Source: Variovorax sp. SG517 (GTDB lineage: Bacteria > Pseudomonadota > Gammaproteobacteria > Burkholderiales > Burkholderiaceae_C). From it: a stretch of DNA of 64,000 nt. The stretch spans positions 310,001 through 374,000 of the forward strand of contig NZ_JABMJG010000008.1 of the NCBI RefSeq assembly GCF_013376045.1, read 5' to 3'. Below the pieces are notes generated by a model. The model ran no database searches. It saw only the letters and a list, made by a program, of their open reading frames with translations, and had not been told where the DNA came from. Both the position numbers and the translations under genes were made by a program. This document shows, in pieces, positions 8,103 to 16,267 of this stretch. How positions within the stretch are numbered: the stretch's first letter is position 1; each line of letters opens with the position of its first letter.

Positions 8103-9443
8103 ATGTCGACCATCCTCCAAAACGTTCCCGCCGGCCAGAAGGTCGGCATCGCCTTCTCCGGCGGCCTGGACACCAGCGCGGCGCTCCACTGGATGCGCAA
8201 CAAGGGCGCGATTCCCTACGCCTACACCGCCAACCTCGGCCAGCCCGACGAGCCCGACTACGACGAGATCCCCCGCAAGGCGATGCTCTACGGCGCCGAG
8301 AACGCCCGCCTGATCGACTGCCGCGCGCAGCTGGCCAACGAAGGCATCGCCGCCCTGCAGGCAGGCGCCTTCCACGTGACCACCGCCGGCGTCACCTACT
8401 TCAACACCACCCCGCTGGGCCGCGCGGTCACCGGCACGATGCTCGTGTCGGCCATGAAGGAAGACGACGTCCACATCTGGGGCGACGGCAGCACCTACAA
8501 GGGCAACGACATCGAGCGCTTCTACCGCTACGGCCTGCTGACCAACCCCGCCCTCAAGATCTACAAGCCCTGGCTCGACCAGGTCTTCATCGACGAGCTG
8601 GGCGGCCGCGCCGAGATGTCGGCGTTCATGCAGAAGGCCGGCTTCGCCTACAAGATGTCGGCCGAGAAGGCCTACTCGACAGACTCGAACATGCTCGGCG
8701 CCACGCACGAGGCCAAGGACCTCGAGCACCTGAACAGCGGCATCCAGATCGTGCAGCCCATCATGGGCGTGGCTTTCTGGAAGGACGAGGTCGAAGTCAA
8801 GCGCGAGACCGTGTCGGTGCGCTTCGAGGAGGGCGTGCCGGTCGCGCTGAACGGCGTGCGCTATTCGAACCTGGTCGAGCTGATCCTCGAAGCCAACCGC
8901 ATCGGCGGCCGCCACGGCCTGGGCATGAGCGACCAGATCGAGAACCGCATCATCGAGGCCAAGAGCCGCGGCATCTACGAGGCTCCCGGCCTGGCGCTGC
9001 TGTTCATCGCCTACGAGCGCCTGGTCACCGGCATCCACAACGAAGACACGATCGAGCAGTACCGCGAGAACGGCCGCAAGCTCGGCCGCCTGCTCTACCA
9101 GGGCCGCTGGTTCGACCCGCAGGCCATCATGCTGCGCGAGACGGCCCAGCGCTGGGTGGCGCGCGCCATCACCGGCGAGGTGACGGTCGAGCTGCGCCGC
9201 GGCAACGACTACTCGATCATGAACACCGAGTCGGCCAACCTCACGTACAAGCCCGAGCGCCTGAGCATGGAGAAGGTCGAGGGCGCGTTCACGCCGCTGG
9301 ACCGCATCGGCCAGCTCACGATGCGCAACCTCGACATCGCCGACACGCGCGAAAAGCTGGGCATCTACACGCAGGTCGGCCTGCTGTCGTCGAGCGAAGG
9401 CGCCTCGCTGCCGAAGCTGGCGAACGACGGCGACGCTAGCTGA
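8103..9443 (+). CDS. argG: argininosuccinate synthase
   Basis: Joins citrulline and aspartate with ATP to give argininosuccinate in arginine synthesis. The 446-residue product has the PP-loop ATP motif AFSGGLDTSAAL near residue 17 and the citrulline/aspartate-binding regions (YTANLGQPDEPDYDEIP, GDGSTYKGNDIERFYRYG). It belongs to the longer E. coli-type ArgG subgroup. The start MSTILQNVPAGQKV is standard. A strong intrinsic terminator follows within 25 nt of the stop. Confidence 0.97.
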   Translation: MSTILQNVPAGQKVGIAFSGGLDTSAALHWMRNKGAIPYAYTANLGQPDEPDYDEIPRKAMLYGAENARLIDCRAQLANEGIAALQAGAFHVTTAGVTYFNTTPLGRAVTGTMLVSAMKEDDVHIWGDGSTYKGNDIERFYRYGLLTNPALKIYKPWLDQVFIDELGGRAEMSAFMQKAGFAYKMSAEKAYSTDSNMLGATHEAKDLEHLNSGIQIVQPIMGVAFWKDEVEVKRETVSVRFEEGVPVALNGVRYSNLVELILEANRIGGRHGLGMSDQIENRIIEAKSRGIYEAPGLALLFIAYERLVTGIHNEDTIEQYRENGRKLGRLLYQGRWFDPQAIMLRETAQRWVARAITGEVTVELRRGNDYSIMNTESANLTYKPERLSMEKVEGAFTPLDRIGQLTMRNLDIADTREKLGIYTQVGLLSSSEGASLPKLANDGDAS

Positions 9444-9467
9444 TCGGCAACGGCCCGCTCCAATGAC

Positions 9468-9492
9468 AACGGGCCCCTCGGGGCCCGTTTTT
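9468..9492 (+). terminator. intrinsic terminator after argG
   Basis: A GC-rich stem (ACGGGCCC pairing with GGGCCCGT, loop CTCG) is followed by a run of five T. It lies 25 nt after the argG stop and 25 nt before the end of the convergent minus-strand gene, so it marks the end of the ppnP-argG transcript. Confidence 0.9.
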
Positions 9493-9516
9493 CATGGGTG
9501 AAGCGCGCGGAGAAGA

Positions 9517-10359
9517 TCAGTCTCCGCCACCTCCGCCGCAGCCGCCCCCGCAACCACCGCCGCCATCGGACGAACCACCGTCGCCGGAGCCGCCGTCACC
9601 ACCGCCGCTGCTGCTCGACTCGCTGCCGCCGAAGCCGCCTGCGTCGCCCGAGCTGCCGCCGTCCGACGAAGACGATTCCCCGAAGCTCGTGCCGCAATGG
9701 GCATCCGAGCCGATGTGCCGCTCCACCGCACGGCAGTCGGGCACGTAGTGAAAGCCGCCTTCAACGGCGAACTTGATGTCCAGCGCGAACAGCAGCGGCA
9801 GCCGCGCCGGCTTGCGCGGGTCGATGCTCTCTTCCTTGCAGGCCCAGTACCAAGTGCGGCGCAGGCCGTCGTTGCGCTTGGCGTCCCTGCCCAGCACCTC
9901 CGCCGGGCTGTGGTGCAGCATGCCGCCGAAGGCCGCCTTGCACCAGTTCTGGTAGCCCTGCGTGTGCAGGATGAACTCGTGCCAGGCCGTGTCGACCACC
10001 TTCGAAGGCATGGCCACGAACTTTCGGTCGCTGCGCAGGTGCGCCATGAAGAACTGGCGCAGGCCGCGCAGCACCAGTTCGGCATCGCGCCGGCTGAGCT
10101 GCGGATGTGCCTGGCACAGCTTGCCCACCAGGAAGGGCGGCAGCCGCGCTTCGCGGATGAACTGGCGCCGCAGGCTGGTCTCGAGGAACTTGAGCACCGC
10201 CGCGAACAGCAGCGCGAACACGATCACCGCCACCATCGAGCCCCAGCGCCGCGTTCCGAGGAAGAGCGCCAGCAGCGCGACCACGGGCACGGCCCGGCGA
10301 GCCCAGACGAGGGCGCCGATGCGGCGGCGGAAATTCAGGTGGAGGAAGTCGAGGTCCAT
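9517..10359 (-). CDS. membrane protein with glycine-rich-domain-like core and Ser/Gly/Cys tail
   Basis: A 280-residue protein with two hydrophobic segments near the N-terminus (about residues 22-37 and 40-58). A soluble core follows with KVVDTAWHEFILHTQGYQNWCK and AFGGMLHHSPAEV, the signature of proteins annotated as glycine-rich-domain-containing. The last 55 residues are almost pure Ser/Gly/Asp, ending GGGGCGGGCGGGGGD. The histidines and aspartate in DTAWHEFILH could bind metal, but no activity is established. It follows murB by 16 nt and is probably cotranscribed with it. Confidence 0.75.
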   Translation of the reverse strand: MDLDFLHLNFRRRIGALVWARRAVPVVALLALFLGTRRWGSMVAVIVFALLFAAVLKFLETSLRRQFIREARLPPFLVGKLCQAHPQLSRRDAELVLRGLRQFFMAHLRSDRKFVAMPSKVVDTAWHEFILHTQGYQNWCKAAFGGMLHHSPAEVLGRDAKRNDGLRRTWYWACKEESIDPRKPARLPLLFALDIKFAVEGGFHYVPDCRAVERHIGSDAHCGTSFGESSSSDGGSSGDAGGFGGSESSSSGGGDGGSGDGGSSDGGGGCGGGCGGGGGD

Positions 10360-10375
10360 GTCGCCCGACGGTCCG

Positions 10376-11428
10376 TCAGACCACCACCGGCTCCGGCTCC
10401 AGCCGGATGCCGAAGCGTTCGTACACGCTGGTCTGGATGGCCTTGGCCAGCGTCATCACCTCGCCGCCGGTCACCGGGTTCTCGCGGCCGCCGCGATTGA
10501 CCAGCACCAGCGCCTGCCGCTCGTACACGCCGGCATTGCCCACCGACTTGCCCTTCCAGCCGCAGGCGTCGATGAGCCAGCCGGCCGCCAGCTTGATGCT
10601 GCCGTCGTCCATGGGGTAATGAACGATCTTCGGGTCGCGCGCGATGATGTCGGCGCACTGCTCGGGCGTGACCGTCGGGTTCTTGAAGAAGCTGCCGGCA
10701 TTGCCCAGCACGCGCCAGTCGGGCAGCTTGGCGCGGCGGATGGCGCAGATCCAGTCGAAGATGTCCTGCGCGCTCGGCGTGAAATTGCCGGTTTCCTCCA
10801 TCTTGCGCTCGAGATCGAGGTAGCCGACCACCGGTTTCCAGGGCTTGGGCAGACGAAAGCGCACCCGGGTGATCACCGCCCTGCCCGCCAGCCCGAAGTC
10901 GTTCGGGCCGCTGCGCACGTGCTTGAAGACCGAGTCGCGATAGCCGAAGGCGCACTGGGCGGCATCGAGGGTGAAGCTGCGGCCGGTTTCGAGGTCGAAG
11001 GCGTCGAGCGAATCGAAGCGGTCCTGCAGCTCGACGCCGTAGGCACCGATGTTCTGCACCGGCGAGCCGCCGACCGTGCCCGGAATGAGCGCCAGGTTTT
11101 CCAGCCCCGGATAGCCGCTGCGCACCATCCATTCGACGGCGTCGTGCCAGGTTTCGCCGGCTCCAGCCTCCACGATCCAGGCGCGCGGGGTTTCCTCGAG
11201 CAGCCGCAGGCCCTTGATCTCGACCTTCAGCACCAGCGATTTCACGTCGCCCGTCAGCACGATGTTGCTGCCGCCGCCCAGCACGAAACGGGGCGCGTCG
11301 CGCCATGCCGGATCGGCATGCAGCGCGGCCAGATCAGCCTCGCCGGCAATGCGCGCGAGGTTCTGCGCGCGCGCGACGATGCCGAAGCTGTTGTAGGGCT
11401 GCAGCGGGACGTTGGACTCCACGATCAT
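10376..11428 (-). CDS. murB: UDP-N-acetylenolpyruvoylglucosamine reductase
   Basis: FAD enzyme that reduces UDP-GlcNAc-enolpyruvate to UDP-MurNAc in peptidoglycan synthesis. The 350-residue product is a type I MurB. It has the FAD-binding stretch RFVLGGGSNIVLT, GLENLALIPGTVGGSPVQNIGAYG, the FGYRDSVFK arginine/tyrosine segment, the catalytic Ser in LGNAGSFFKNP and the C-terminal Glu (IRLEPEPVVV). Divergent from yajQ with 47 nt between starts. Confidence 0.97.
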   Translation of the reverse strand: MIVESNVPLQPYNSFGIVARAQNLARIAGEADLAALHADPAWRDAPRFVLGGGSNIVLTGDVKSLVLKVEIKGLRLLEETPRAWIVEAGAGETWHDAVEWMVRSGYPGLENLALIPGTVGGSPVQNIGAYGVELQDRFDSLDAFDLETGRSFTLDAAQCAFGYRDSVFKHVRSGPNDFGLAGRAVITRVRFRLPKPWKPVVGYLDLERKMEETGNFTPSAQDIFDWICAIRRAKLPDWRVLGNAGSFFKNPTVTPEQCADIIARDPKIVHYPMDDGSIKLAAGWLIDACGWKGKSVGNAGVYERQALVLVNRGGRENPVTGGEVMTLAKAIQTSVYERFGIRLEPEPVVV

Positions 11429-11475
11429 GGGAGAATTGTCGCATCTGCACCCGTGAAGAATTCAGGAGAGAGTCC

Positions 11476-11961
11476 ATGCCGTCCTTCGATACCGTCTGCG
11501 AACCCAACCTTCCCGAGGTGAAGAACGCGGTCGAGAACACCGCCAAGGAAATCGCAACGCGCTTCGATTTCAAGGGCACGGCCGCCGCCGTCGAGCTCAA
11601 GGACAAGGAAATCACCATGATCGGCGACGCGGAGTTTCAGCTCGTTCAGGTCGAAGACATCCTTCGCAACAAGCTCACCAAGCGCAGCGTCGACGTGCGC
11701 TTCCTCGACAAGGGCGACGTCCAGAAGATGGGCGGCGACAAGGTCAAGCAGGTCATCAAGATCAAGAGCGGCATCGAGAGCGAGCAGGCCAAGAAAATCA
11801 CCCGCATCGTCAAGGACAGCAAGCTCAAGGTGCAGGCCGCGATCCAGGGCGACGCGGTGCGCATCACCGGCGCCAAGCGCGACGACCTGCAGGCGGCCAT
11901 GGCCCTGATCAAGAAGGACGTGCCGGACATGCCGCTCACGTTCAACAACTTCAGGGACTGA
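11476..11961 (+). CDS. yajQ: YajQ family nucleotide/c-di-GMP-binding protein
   Basis: 161-residue cytosolic protein with the full-length YajQ fold: MPSFDTVCEPNLPEVKNAV at the N-terminus, ATRFDFKGT, and PLTFNNFRD at the C-terminus. Some relatives bind cyclic di-GMP and act as transcription cofactors; which role applies here cannot be read from sequence. A good ribosome site (AGGAGAG) precedes ATG 11476, which rules out the longer in-frame start at 11305. Confidence 0.95.
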   Translation: MPSFDTVCEPNLPEVKNAVENTAKEIATRFDFKGTAAAVELKDKEITMIGDAEFQLVQVEDILRNKLTKRSVDVRFLDKGDVQKMGGDKVKQVIKIKSGIESEQAKKITRIVKDSKLKVQAAIQGDAVRITGAKRDDLQAAMALIKKDVPDMPLTFNNFRD

Positions 11962-11968
11962 AACAGGT

Positions 11969-12057
11969 ACTCCCCCAGGCTTGCCCACTTCGTGTGGCCG
12001 CCAACCCCCTCGCCGGGGGCAATACCGGCGGACCGGCGGAGCCGGTTCCGCAGTATT
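11969..12057 (+). repeat. dispersed intergenic repeat, copy A
   Basis: An approximately 90-nt GC-rich element shared with 37060-37153. Common words are CCCCCAGGCTT, CACTTCGTGT, GCCAACCCCCT, GGGGGCAA and GCCGGTTCCGC. It contains nested inverted repeats: CCCCCTCGCCGGGGG, and an outer AATAC/GTATT pair with ACCGGC/GCCGGT inside, so the RNA would form a multi-stem structure. It sits between two same-strand genes directly after the yajQ stop. It has the look of a REP-like family; copy number in the genome is unknown here. Confidence 0.8.
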
Positions 12058-12113
12058 CCTGGTCTATTCGGGTCGCACGACCGATATTTGGCACTTGGAG
12101 CAGCAAGCCTCGT

Positions 12114-12758
12114 ATGAAACATCTTCTCGTCGCAGCGCAGCTGTTTGCTGCCGCCGCCGTGGCGCACGCGGCCGGCTCGGTCACCCTGACGGGCAGCATC
12201 GGCAGCCGCGCGATCCTGATCGTGAACGGCAATCCGCCCAAGACGGTGGCGGTCGGCGAGAGCTACCAGGGCGTGAAGCTGATCTCGCTGCAGGCAGAGC
12301 AGGCCGTGGTCGAGATGGAGGGCAAGCGCGTCAACCTGCGCATGGACACGCCGGTGAGCATCGGCGGCGGTGGCGGGTCGGGCGGGGGCGGGAGCCGCGT
12401 GGTGCTGTCGGCCGACAGCCGCGGGCACTTCATGACGCAGGGCGCCATCAACGGCCGGCCGGTCACCTTCATGCTCGACACGGGCGCGACGGCCATCGCG
12501 CTGTCGGCCGACGATGCCCAGCGCATCGGCCTGGACTACAGCAAGGGCCAGCGCGTGCTGATGAACACCGCCAACGGCACGGCCACCGGCTACAAGCTGC
12601 GCCTGCAGTCGGTGCGCGTGGGCGACGTGGAGGTCTACGACATCGACGCCATCGTCTCGCAGCAGGCCATGCCCTTCGTGCTGCTGGGCAACAGCTTCAT
12701 CAACCGCTTCTCGATGCGGCGCGACGCGGACCAGATGGTCCTTGAGAAACGCTATTGA
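12114..12758 (+). CDS. retropepsin-like (clan AA) aspartic protease, periplasmic
   Basis: 214-residue exported protein with a signal peptide (MKHLLVAAQLFAAAAVAHA). After a beta-rich N-terminal region and a Gly/Ser linker (GGGGGSGGGGS, about residues 83-93) comes a single retropepsin domain. Its catalytic DTGA lies in FMLDTGATAIALS, followed by the LLGNSFINRF motif near the C-terminus. Proteins of this TIGR02281-like type are widespread; as single-domain proteases they should act as dimers. The substrate is unknown. Confidence 0.85.
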   Translation: MKHLLVAAQLFAAAAVAHAAGSVTLTGSIGSRAILIVNGNPPKTVAVGESYQGVKLISLQAEQAVVEMEGKRVNLRMDTPVSIGGGGGSGGGGSRVVLSADSRGHFMTQGAINGRPVTFMLDTGATAIALSADDAQRIGLDYSKGQRVLMNTANGTATGYKLRLQSVRVGDVEVYDIDAIVSQQAMPFVLLGNSFINRFSMRRDADQMVLEKRY

Positions 12759-12761
12759 GCC

Positions 12762-13115
12762 TCAGGCCTGCGCGGCCGTGACGACGATCTCGATCTTGTA
12801 GGCCGCATTGGCCATCTTGGCCTGCACGGTGGCGCGCGGCGGCGTGTTGCCGGCCGGGATCCAGGCGTCCCACACCTCGTTCATGGCGGTGATGTCGTCG
12901 ATGTCGGCCAGGAAGATCTGCGTCATGAGGATGCGCGACTTGTCGCTGCCGGCCTCGGCCAGCAGGCGGTCGACCATGCCGAGCACCTGCGTGGTCTGGC
13001 CGCGGATGTCCTGCGTGGTGTCGTCGGGCACCTGGCCCGCGAGGTAGATGGTGCCGTTGTGCACGGCCGTCTCCGACAGGCGGGGGCCGACGTGGTAGCG
13101 GGTGATGGAAGCCAT
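12762..13115 (-). CDS. RidA family protein
   Basis: 117-residue Rid/YER057c/UK114-family protein, likely an enamine/imine deaminase or a relative. It has GTIYLAGQVPDD, QTTQVLGMVDRLLAEAGSDKSRIL and PPRATVQAKM, where the Arg corresponds to the substrate carboxylate-binding arginine. Its N-terminus (MASITRYHVGPRLSETAVHNG) is of the Rid4-7 style rather than canonical RidA. It follows plsY by 21 nt and converges on the protease gene. Confidence 0.88.
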   Translation of the reverse strand: MASITRYHVGPRLSETAVHNGTIYLAGQVPDDTTQDIRGQTTQVLGMVDRLLAEAGSDKSRILMTQIFLADIDDITAMNEVWDAWIPAGNTPPRATVQAKMANAAYKIEIVVTAAQA

Positions 13116-13136
13116 GGAGCGTGTTCTTTCTTGGGT

Positions 13137-13775
13137 TCAGGTTGGTTTCTTCTTGGAGCCGAGCTTCGACTCCGTGCCGGCAGCCAGCCGGCGGATGTTC
13201 TCGCGGTGCCGCCAGATCAGCAGCAGGCTCATGACGATGATCGCAACCAGCGCCGTGCGGTCCAGCGGCCAGGCGATGCCGCCGCCGATCAGGTAGTAGG
13301 CCGGCGCGAAGAAGGCGGCCACCAGCGACGACAGCGACGAGTAGCGAAAGAAGATCGCGATGATCAGCCAGGTAGCACCGGTGGCCAGCCCCAGCCACGG
13401 CGCGATGCCCACCAGCACGCCGGCGGCCGTCGCCACGCCCTTGCCGCCCTGGAAGCCGAAGAACACCGGGTACAGGTGCCCGAGGAACGCGGCCACGCCG
13501 GCCACCGCGGCAACGCCCTCCCCCAGCCCCCACTGAGTGCCGAACTGGTGGATCAGGAACACCGGCACCCAGCCCTTGAGCGCATCGAGCAGCAGCGTAG
13601 CGAGCGCCGCGCCCTTGTTGCCCGAGCGCAGCACGTTGGTGGCGCCGGGGTTCTTGCTGCCGTAGCTGCGCGGATCGGCCATGCCGAGCGCCTTGCTCAC
13701 GATGACCGCGAAGGAAAGCGAGCCGATCAGGTAAGACGCCACGATGGCAATGATGGAAGGCAAGGTGAAGCTCAA
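13137..13775 (-). CDS. plsY: glycerol-3-phosphate acyltransferase PlsY
   Basis: Inner-membrane enzyme that transfers acyl groups from acyl-phosphate to glycerol-3-phosphate, the first step of phospholipid synthesis. The product is 212 residues with about five or six membrane segments and the motifs SYGSKNPGATNVLRSGNK (substrate site) and FQGGKGVATAAGV. I chose a TTG start at 13775 because GGAG lies 7 nt upstream and the N-terminus then matches the family; the frame continues to 13847 with 24 unlikely residues. Confidence 0.93.
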   Translation of the reverse strand: MSFTLPSIIAIVASYLIGSLSFAVIVSKALGMADPRSYGSKNPGATNVLRSGNKGAALATLLLDALKGWVPVFLIHQFGTQWGLGEGVAAVAGVAAFLGHLYPVFFGFQGGKGVATAAGVLVGIAPWLGLATGATWLIIAIFFRYSSLSSLVAAFFAPAYYLIGGGIAWPLDRTALVAIIVMSLLLIWRHRENIRRLAAGTESKLGSKKKPT

Positions 13776-13872
13776 GACGGCACTCCGCGTGGGACGGTTG
13801 TTGTTCTGTTGCGCGATCACCGCCCGAAAGAGCGATCGGGATCGCAAGTCGGTGATGTCGCCATGGCGGCGG

Positions 13873-14367
13873 CTATTCTGCCAGCGCGCATTGCACGGGC
13901 TTCGCGCCCAGCAGCGCCACGCACACCTGCGGGTCGATGCCGATCAGGTAGCCGCGCCGCCCGCCGTTGAGCACGATGCGCGGCAGCTCGAGCACGGTCG
14001 ATTCCATGTACACCGGCATCTCGCGCCGCGTGCCGAAGGGCGAGGTGCCGCCCACCATGTAGCCGCTGTGCCGCTGCGCCACCTCGGGCTTGCAGGGCTC
14101 GACCGACTTGGCGCCGATCTGGCGCGCGAGATTCTTCGTCGATACCGTGCGGTTGCCGTGCATCAGCACGATCAGCGGCTTGGCGTCCTGGTCCTGCATC
14201 ACCAGCGTCTTGATGACGGTGAACGGGTCCAGCCCCAGCATCTCGGCGCCGCGCTGTGCGCCGCCGTGCTCGACGTATTCGTAGGGGTGCTCGGTGAAGG
14301 CGATCTTGTGCGCGCGCAGCAGTTGCGTGGCGGGTGTCTCGGAGGTGTGGGTGCTTTTCTTGGCCAT
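13873..14367 (-). CDS. ybaK: Cys-tRNA(Pro)/Cys-tRNA(Cys) deacylase (YbaK/EbsC type)
   Basis: Trans-editing hydrolase of the INS superfamily that clears mischarged Cys-tRNA(Pro). The 164-residue product has the N-terminal MAKKSTHTSETPATQLLRA, the ALA-like core VIKTLVMQDQD, the conserved Lys/Gly loop SGYMVGGTSPFGTRREMPVY and PRIVLNGGRRGYLIGIDP. It is divergent from the 14458 gene with 90 nt between starts. Confidence 0.93.
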   Translation of the reverse strand: MAKKSTHTSETPATQLLRAHKIAFTEHPYEYVEHGGAQRGAEMLGLDPFTVIKTLVMQDQDAKPLIVLMHGNRTVSTKNLARQIGAKSVEPCKPEVAQRHSGYMVGGTSPFGTRREMPVYMESTVLELPRIVLNGGRRGYLIGIDPQVCVALLGAKPVQCALAE

Positions 14368-14457
14368 CTCGGTGGCAATTTCGGATTCAGGATCACTTCA
14401 GAAAACCTGGTGCTCTGCAGCAAGAATCTGCCGCACCACTTGAATTCCGGTCGAGCC

Positions 14458-15075
14458 ATGCAGCATACGCCAGCCCCGGTGGGCGCGATTCCGTTCCCCC
14501 CGTTGCGCCGCCCGGCTCTCGCGGCGATCGTGCTGGCGGTCGCGGCAATGCACGCGGCGGTGCTCTGGCTGCTGGTGATCGCGACGAAGCCGCATGGGCG
14601 CATTGCCGGTGCTGCGAAACGCATCGTCGTTGAAATGGTGCGAGCGGAGCCTCCCGCGAAAGCGACAGCGAAAACGGAAGCGGCATCGCCGCCCTCCGCA
14701 CCGTCGCCGCGCCCTGCCGTCAGGCGCCCGCCGCAATCCGTTCGCGCCAGATCGATCGCCGCGCCCGAAGCACCCGCCGCCACCGCTGCACCATCGCAAG
14801 CCGCAAGCGATGCACCCGCGCCGCCGCTGATCCTCCACTCGGAAAGCACCCGCCGCGCCCTGCGCGACATCGGCCGCGAACACTCTTTCGCCGAGCGAGC
14901 CGGTCAGGAAATCAACGGCAATTCGCGCTCAGCCTTCGATTCCAGGCTGAGCGCCGGCATCTCGGGTGCCGCGCGCGGCGACTGCGCCAAGGGCGAGTTC
15001 AAGGGCGGCGGCATGGGCCTGCTGAGCCTGCCCGCGCTCGCCCTGGCCGCCGCGAACGGCGAATGCGGGCGCTGA
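14458..15075 (+). CDS. hypothetical membrane-anchored Pro/Ala-rich protein (TonB-like layout)
   Basis: 205 residues: a short cytosolic N-terminus, one membrane helix (LAAIVLAVAAMHAAVLWLLVIA, about residues 21-42), a long Pro/Ala/Lys/Arg-rich linker (about 60-125) and a C-terminal region with GDCAKGEFKGGGMGLLSLPALALAAANGECGR. The helix-plus-proline linker recalls TonB, but no TonB C-terminal domain is visible and no ExbB/ExbD genes are adjacent. Two cysteines near the end (DCAKG and GECGR) could pair in the periplasm. Function unknown. Confidence 0.7.
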   Translation: MQHTPAPVGAIPFPPLRRPALAAIVLAVAAMHAAVLWLLVIATKPHGRIAGAAKRIVVEMVRAEPPAKATAKTEAASPPSAPSPRPAVRRPPQSVRARSIAAPEAPAATAAPSQAASDAPAPPLILHSESTRRALRDIGREHSFAERAGQEINGNSRSAFDSRLSAGISGAARGDCAKGEFKGGGMGLLSLPALALAAANGECGR

Positions 15076-15079
15076 CGAA

Positions 15080-16141
15080 TCAGGCCGCCGGATCGCGGAT
15101 GTCCCAGCGGATCTTGTCGATCTCGGCCAGGATTTCGGGCGACAGCGTGGTGCCGTACACGTCCAGGTCTTCTTCCAGCTGCGCCAGCGAGGTCACGCCG
15201 ATGATCGTGCTCGCCACCTGCCACTTGGTGTAGCAGAAGGCCAGCGCCAGCTGCGTGGGCGTCAGGCCGTTGTCGCGGGCGAGCTGGTTGTAGCGCTTCG
15301 CGGCGCGCAGCGAATCGGGGCGGCCCCAGCGCTGCTTGCGCACCGATTCGTAGCTGGAGATACGCGCGCCCTTCGGCGCATCGGGCCCTTCGATGCCGCT
15401 CTGGTCGTACTTGCCGGTCAGCAGGCCGAAGGCCAGCGGCGAGTAAGCCAGCAGCGACACGCCCAGCCGGTGCATGGTTTCGTCCAGGCCGTTCTCGTGG
15501 CCGCGGCTGATGAGGCTGTAGACGTTCTGCACCGTCGCCACGCGCGGCAGGCCGTGCTGCTCGGCAAGCCGCACGAACTCGTGCACGCCGTAGGGGGTTT
15601 CGTTCGACAGGCCAATGGCGCGCACCTTGCCCGCCTTCACCAGCTTGCCCAGCGCCTCCAGCTGCTCGTGGATGGAGGTCTTCGAGGTTTCCTTGGCCGG
15701 GTCGTAGTAGATGTTGCCGAAGGCGGGCACGTGGCGCTCGGGCCAGTGGATCTGGTAGAGGTCGATGACGTCGGTGCGCAGCCGCTTCAGGCTGGCGTTG
15801 CACGAGGCCTCGATGTCTGCGGCCGTCATGCCGCTGCCTTCGCGCACCCAGGGCATGCCGCGCGAGGGGCCGGCCACCTTGGTCGCGACCACCAGCTTCT
15901 GGCGCGCGCCGGGGTTGGCGGCGAACCAGTTGCCGATGATGGTCTCGGTGACGGAATAGGTTTCCTTGCGCGCGGGCACCGAGTACATCTCGGCGGTGTC
16001 GATGAAATCGACGCCCCGCTCCAGCGAGCGACTCAGGATGGCGTGGGAAGTGGGCTCGTCGACCTGTTCGCCGAAAGTCATCGTGCCGAGGCAGATCGGG
16101 GTGACGTGCAGGTCGCTTTGACCGAGTTGGATCTTTTTCAT
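15080..16141 (-). CDS. aldo/keto reductase (Tas-like)
   Basis: NADP(H)-dependent oxidoreductase of the AKR superfamily, 353 residues. The catalytic tetrad residues are visible: Asp and Tyr in GVDFIDTAEMYSVPARKETY, Lys in VVATKVAGPSR and His in DLYQIHWPERH. The C-terminal cofactor region is ASTIIGVTSLAQLEEDLD. The closest well-known form is E. coli Tas, judged by the VPAR-ET-G insertion. Substrate unknown. It ends 4 nt from the convergent gene at 15075 and is divergent from the alpha/beta hydrolase. Confidence 0.92.
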   Translation of the reverse strand: MKKIQLGQSDLHVTPICLGTMTFGEQVDEPTSHAILSRSLERGVDFIDTAEMYSVPARKETYSVTETIIGNWFAANPGARQKLVVATKVAGPSRGMPWVREGSGMTAADIEASCNASLKRLRTDVIDLYQIHWPERHVPAFGNIYYDPAKETSKTSIHEQLEALGKLVKAGKVRAIGLSNETPYGVHEFVRLAEQHGLPRVATVQNVYSLISRGHENGLDETMHRLGVSLLAYSPLAFGLLTGKYDQSGIEGPDAPKGARISSYESVRKQRWGRPDSLRAAKRYNQLARDNGLTPTQLALAFCYTKWQVASTIIGVTSLAQLEEDLDVYGTTLSPEILAEIDKIRWDIRDPAA

Positions 16142-16267
16142 GCGCGGGATGCTACCGCCCCGGTCCGCGGCCCGCCGGCCGACGCGCCAAAACCCGAGCG
16201 CCGCGCGGGCGGGAGCTGTCCTGTGCCGGACTGCGTCAGTACAAAGGCCTCCTTATCATCGGCGCCC

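Noticed and set aside
14458..15075. TonB
   Set aside because: Only the helix plus proline-rich linker fits; the C-terminal TonB domain and ExbBD partners are missing.
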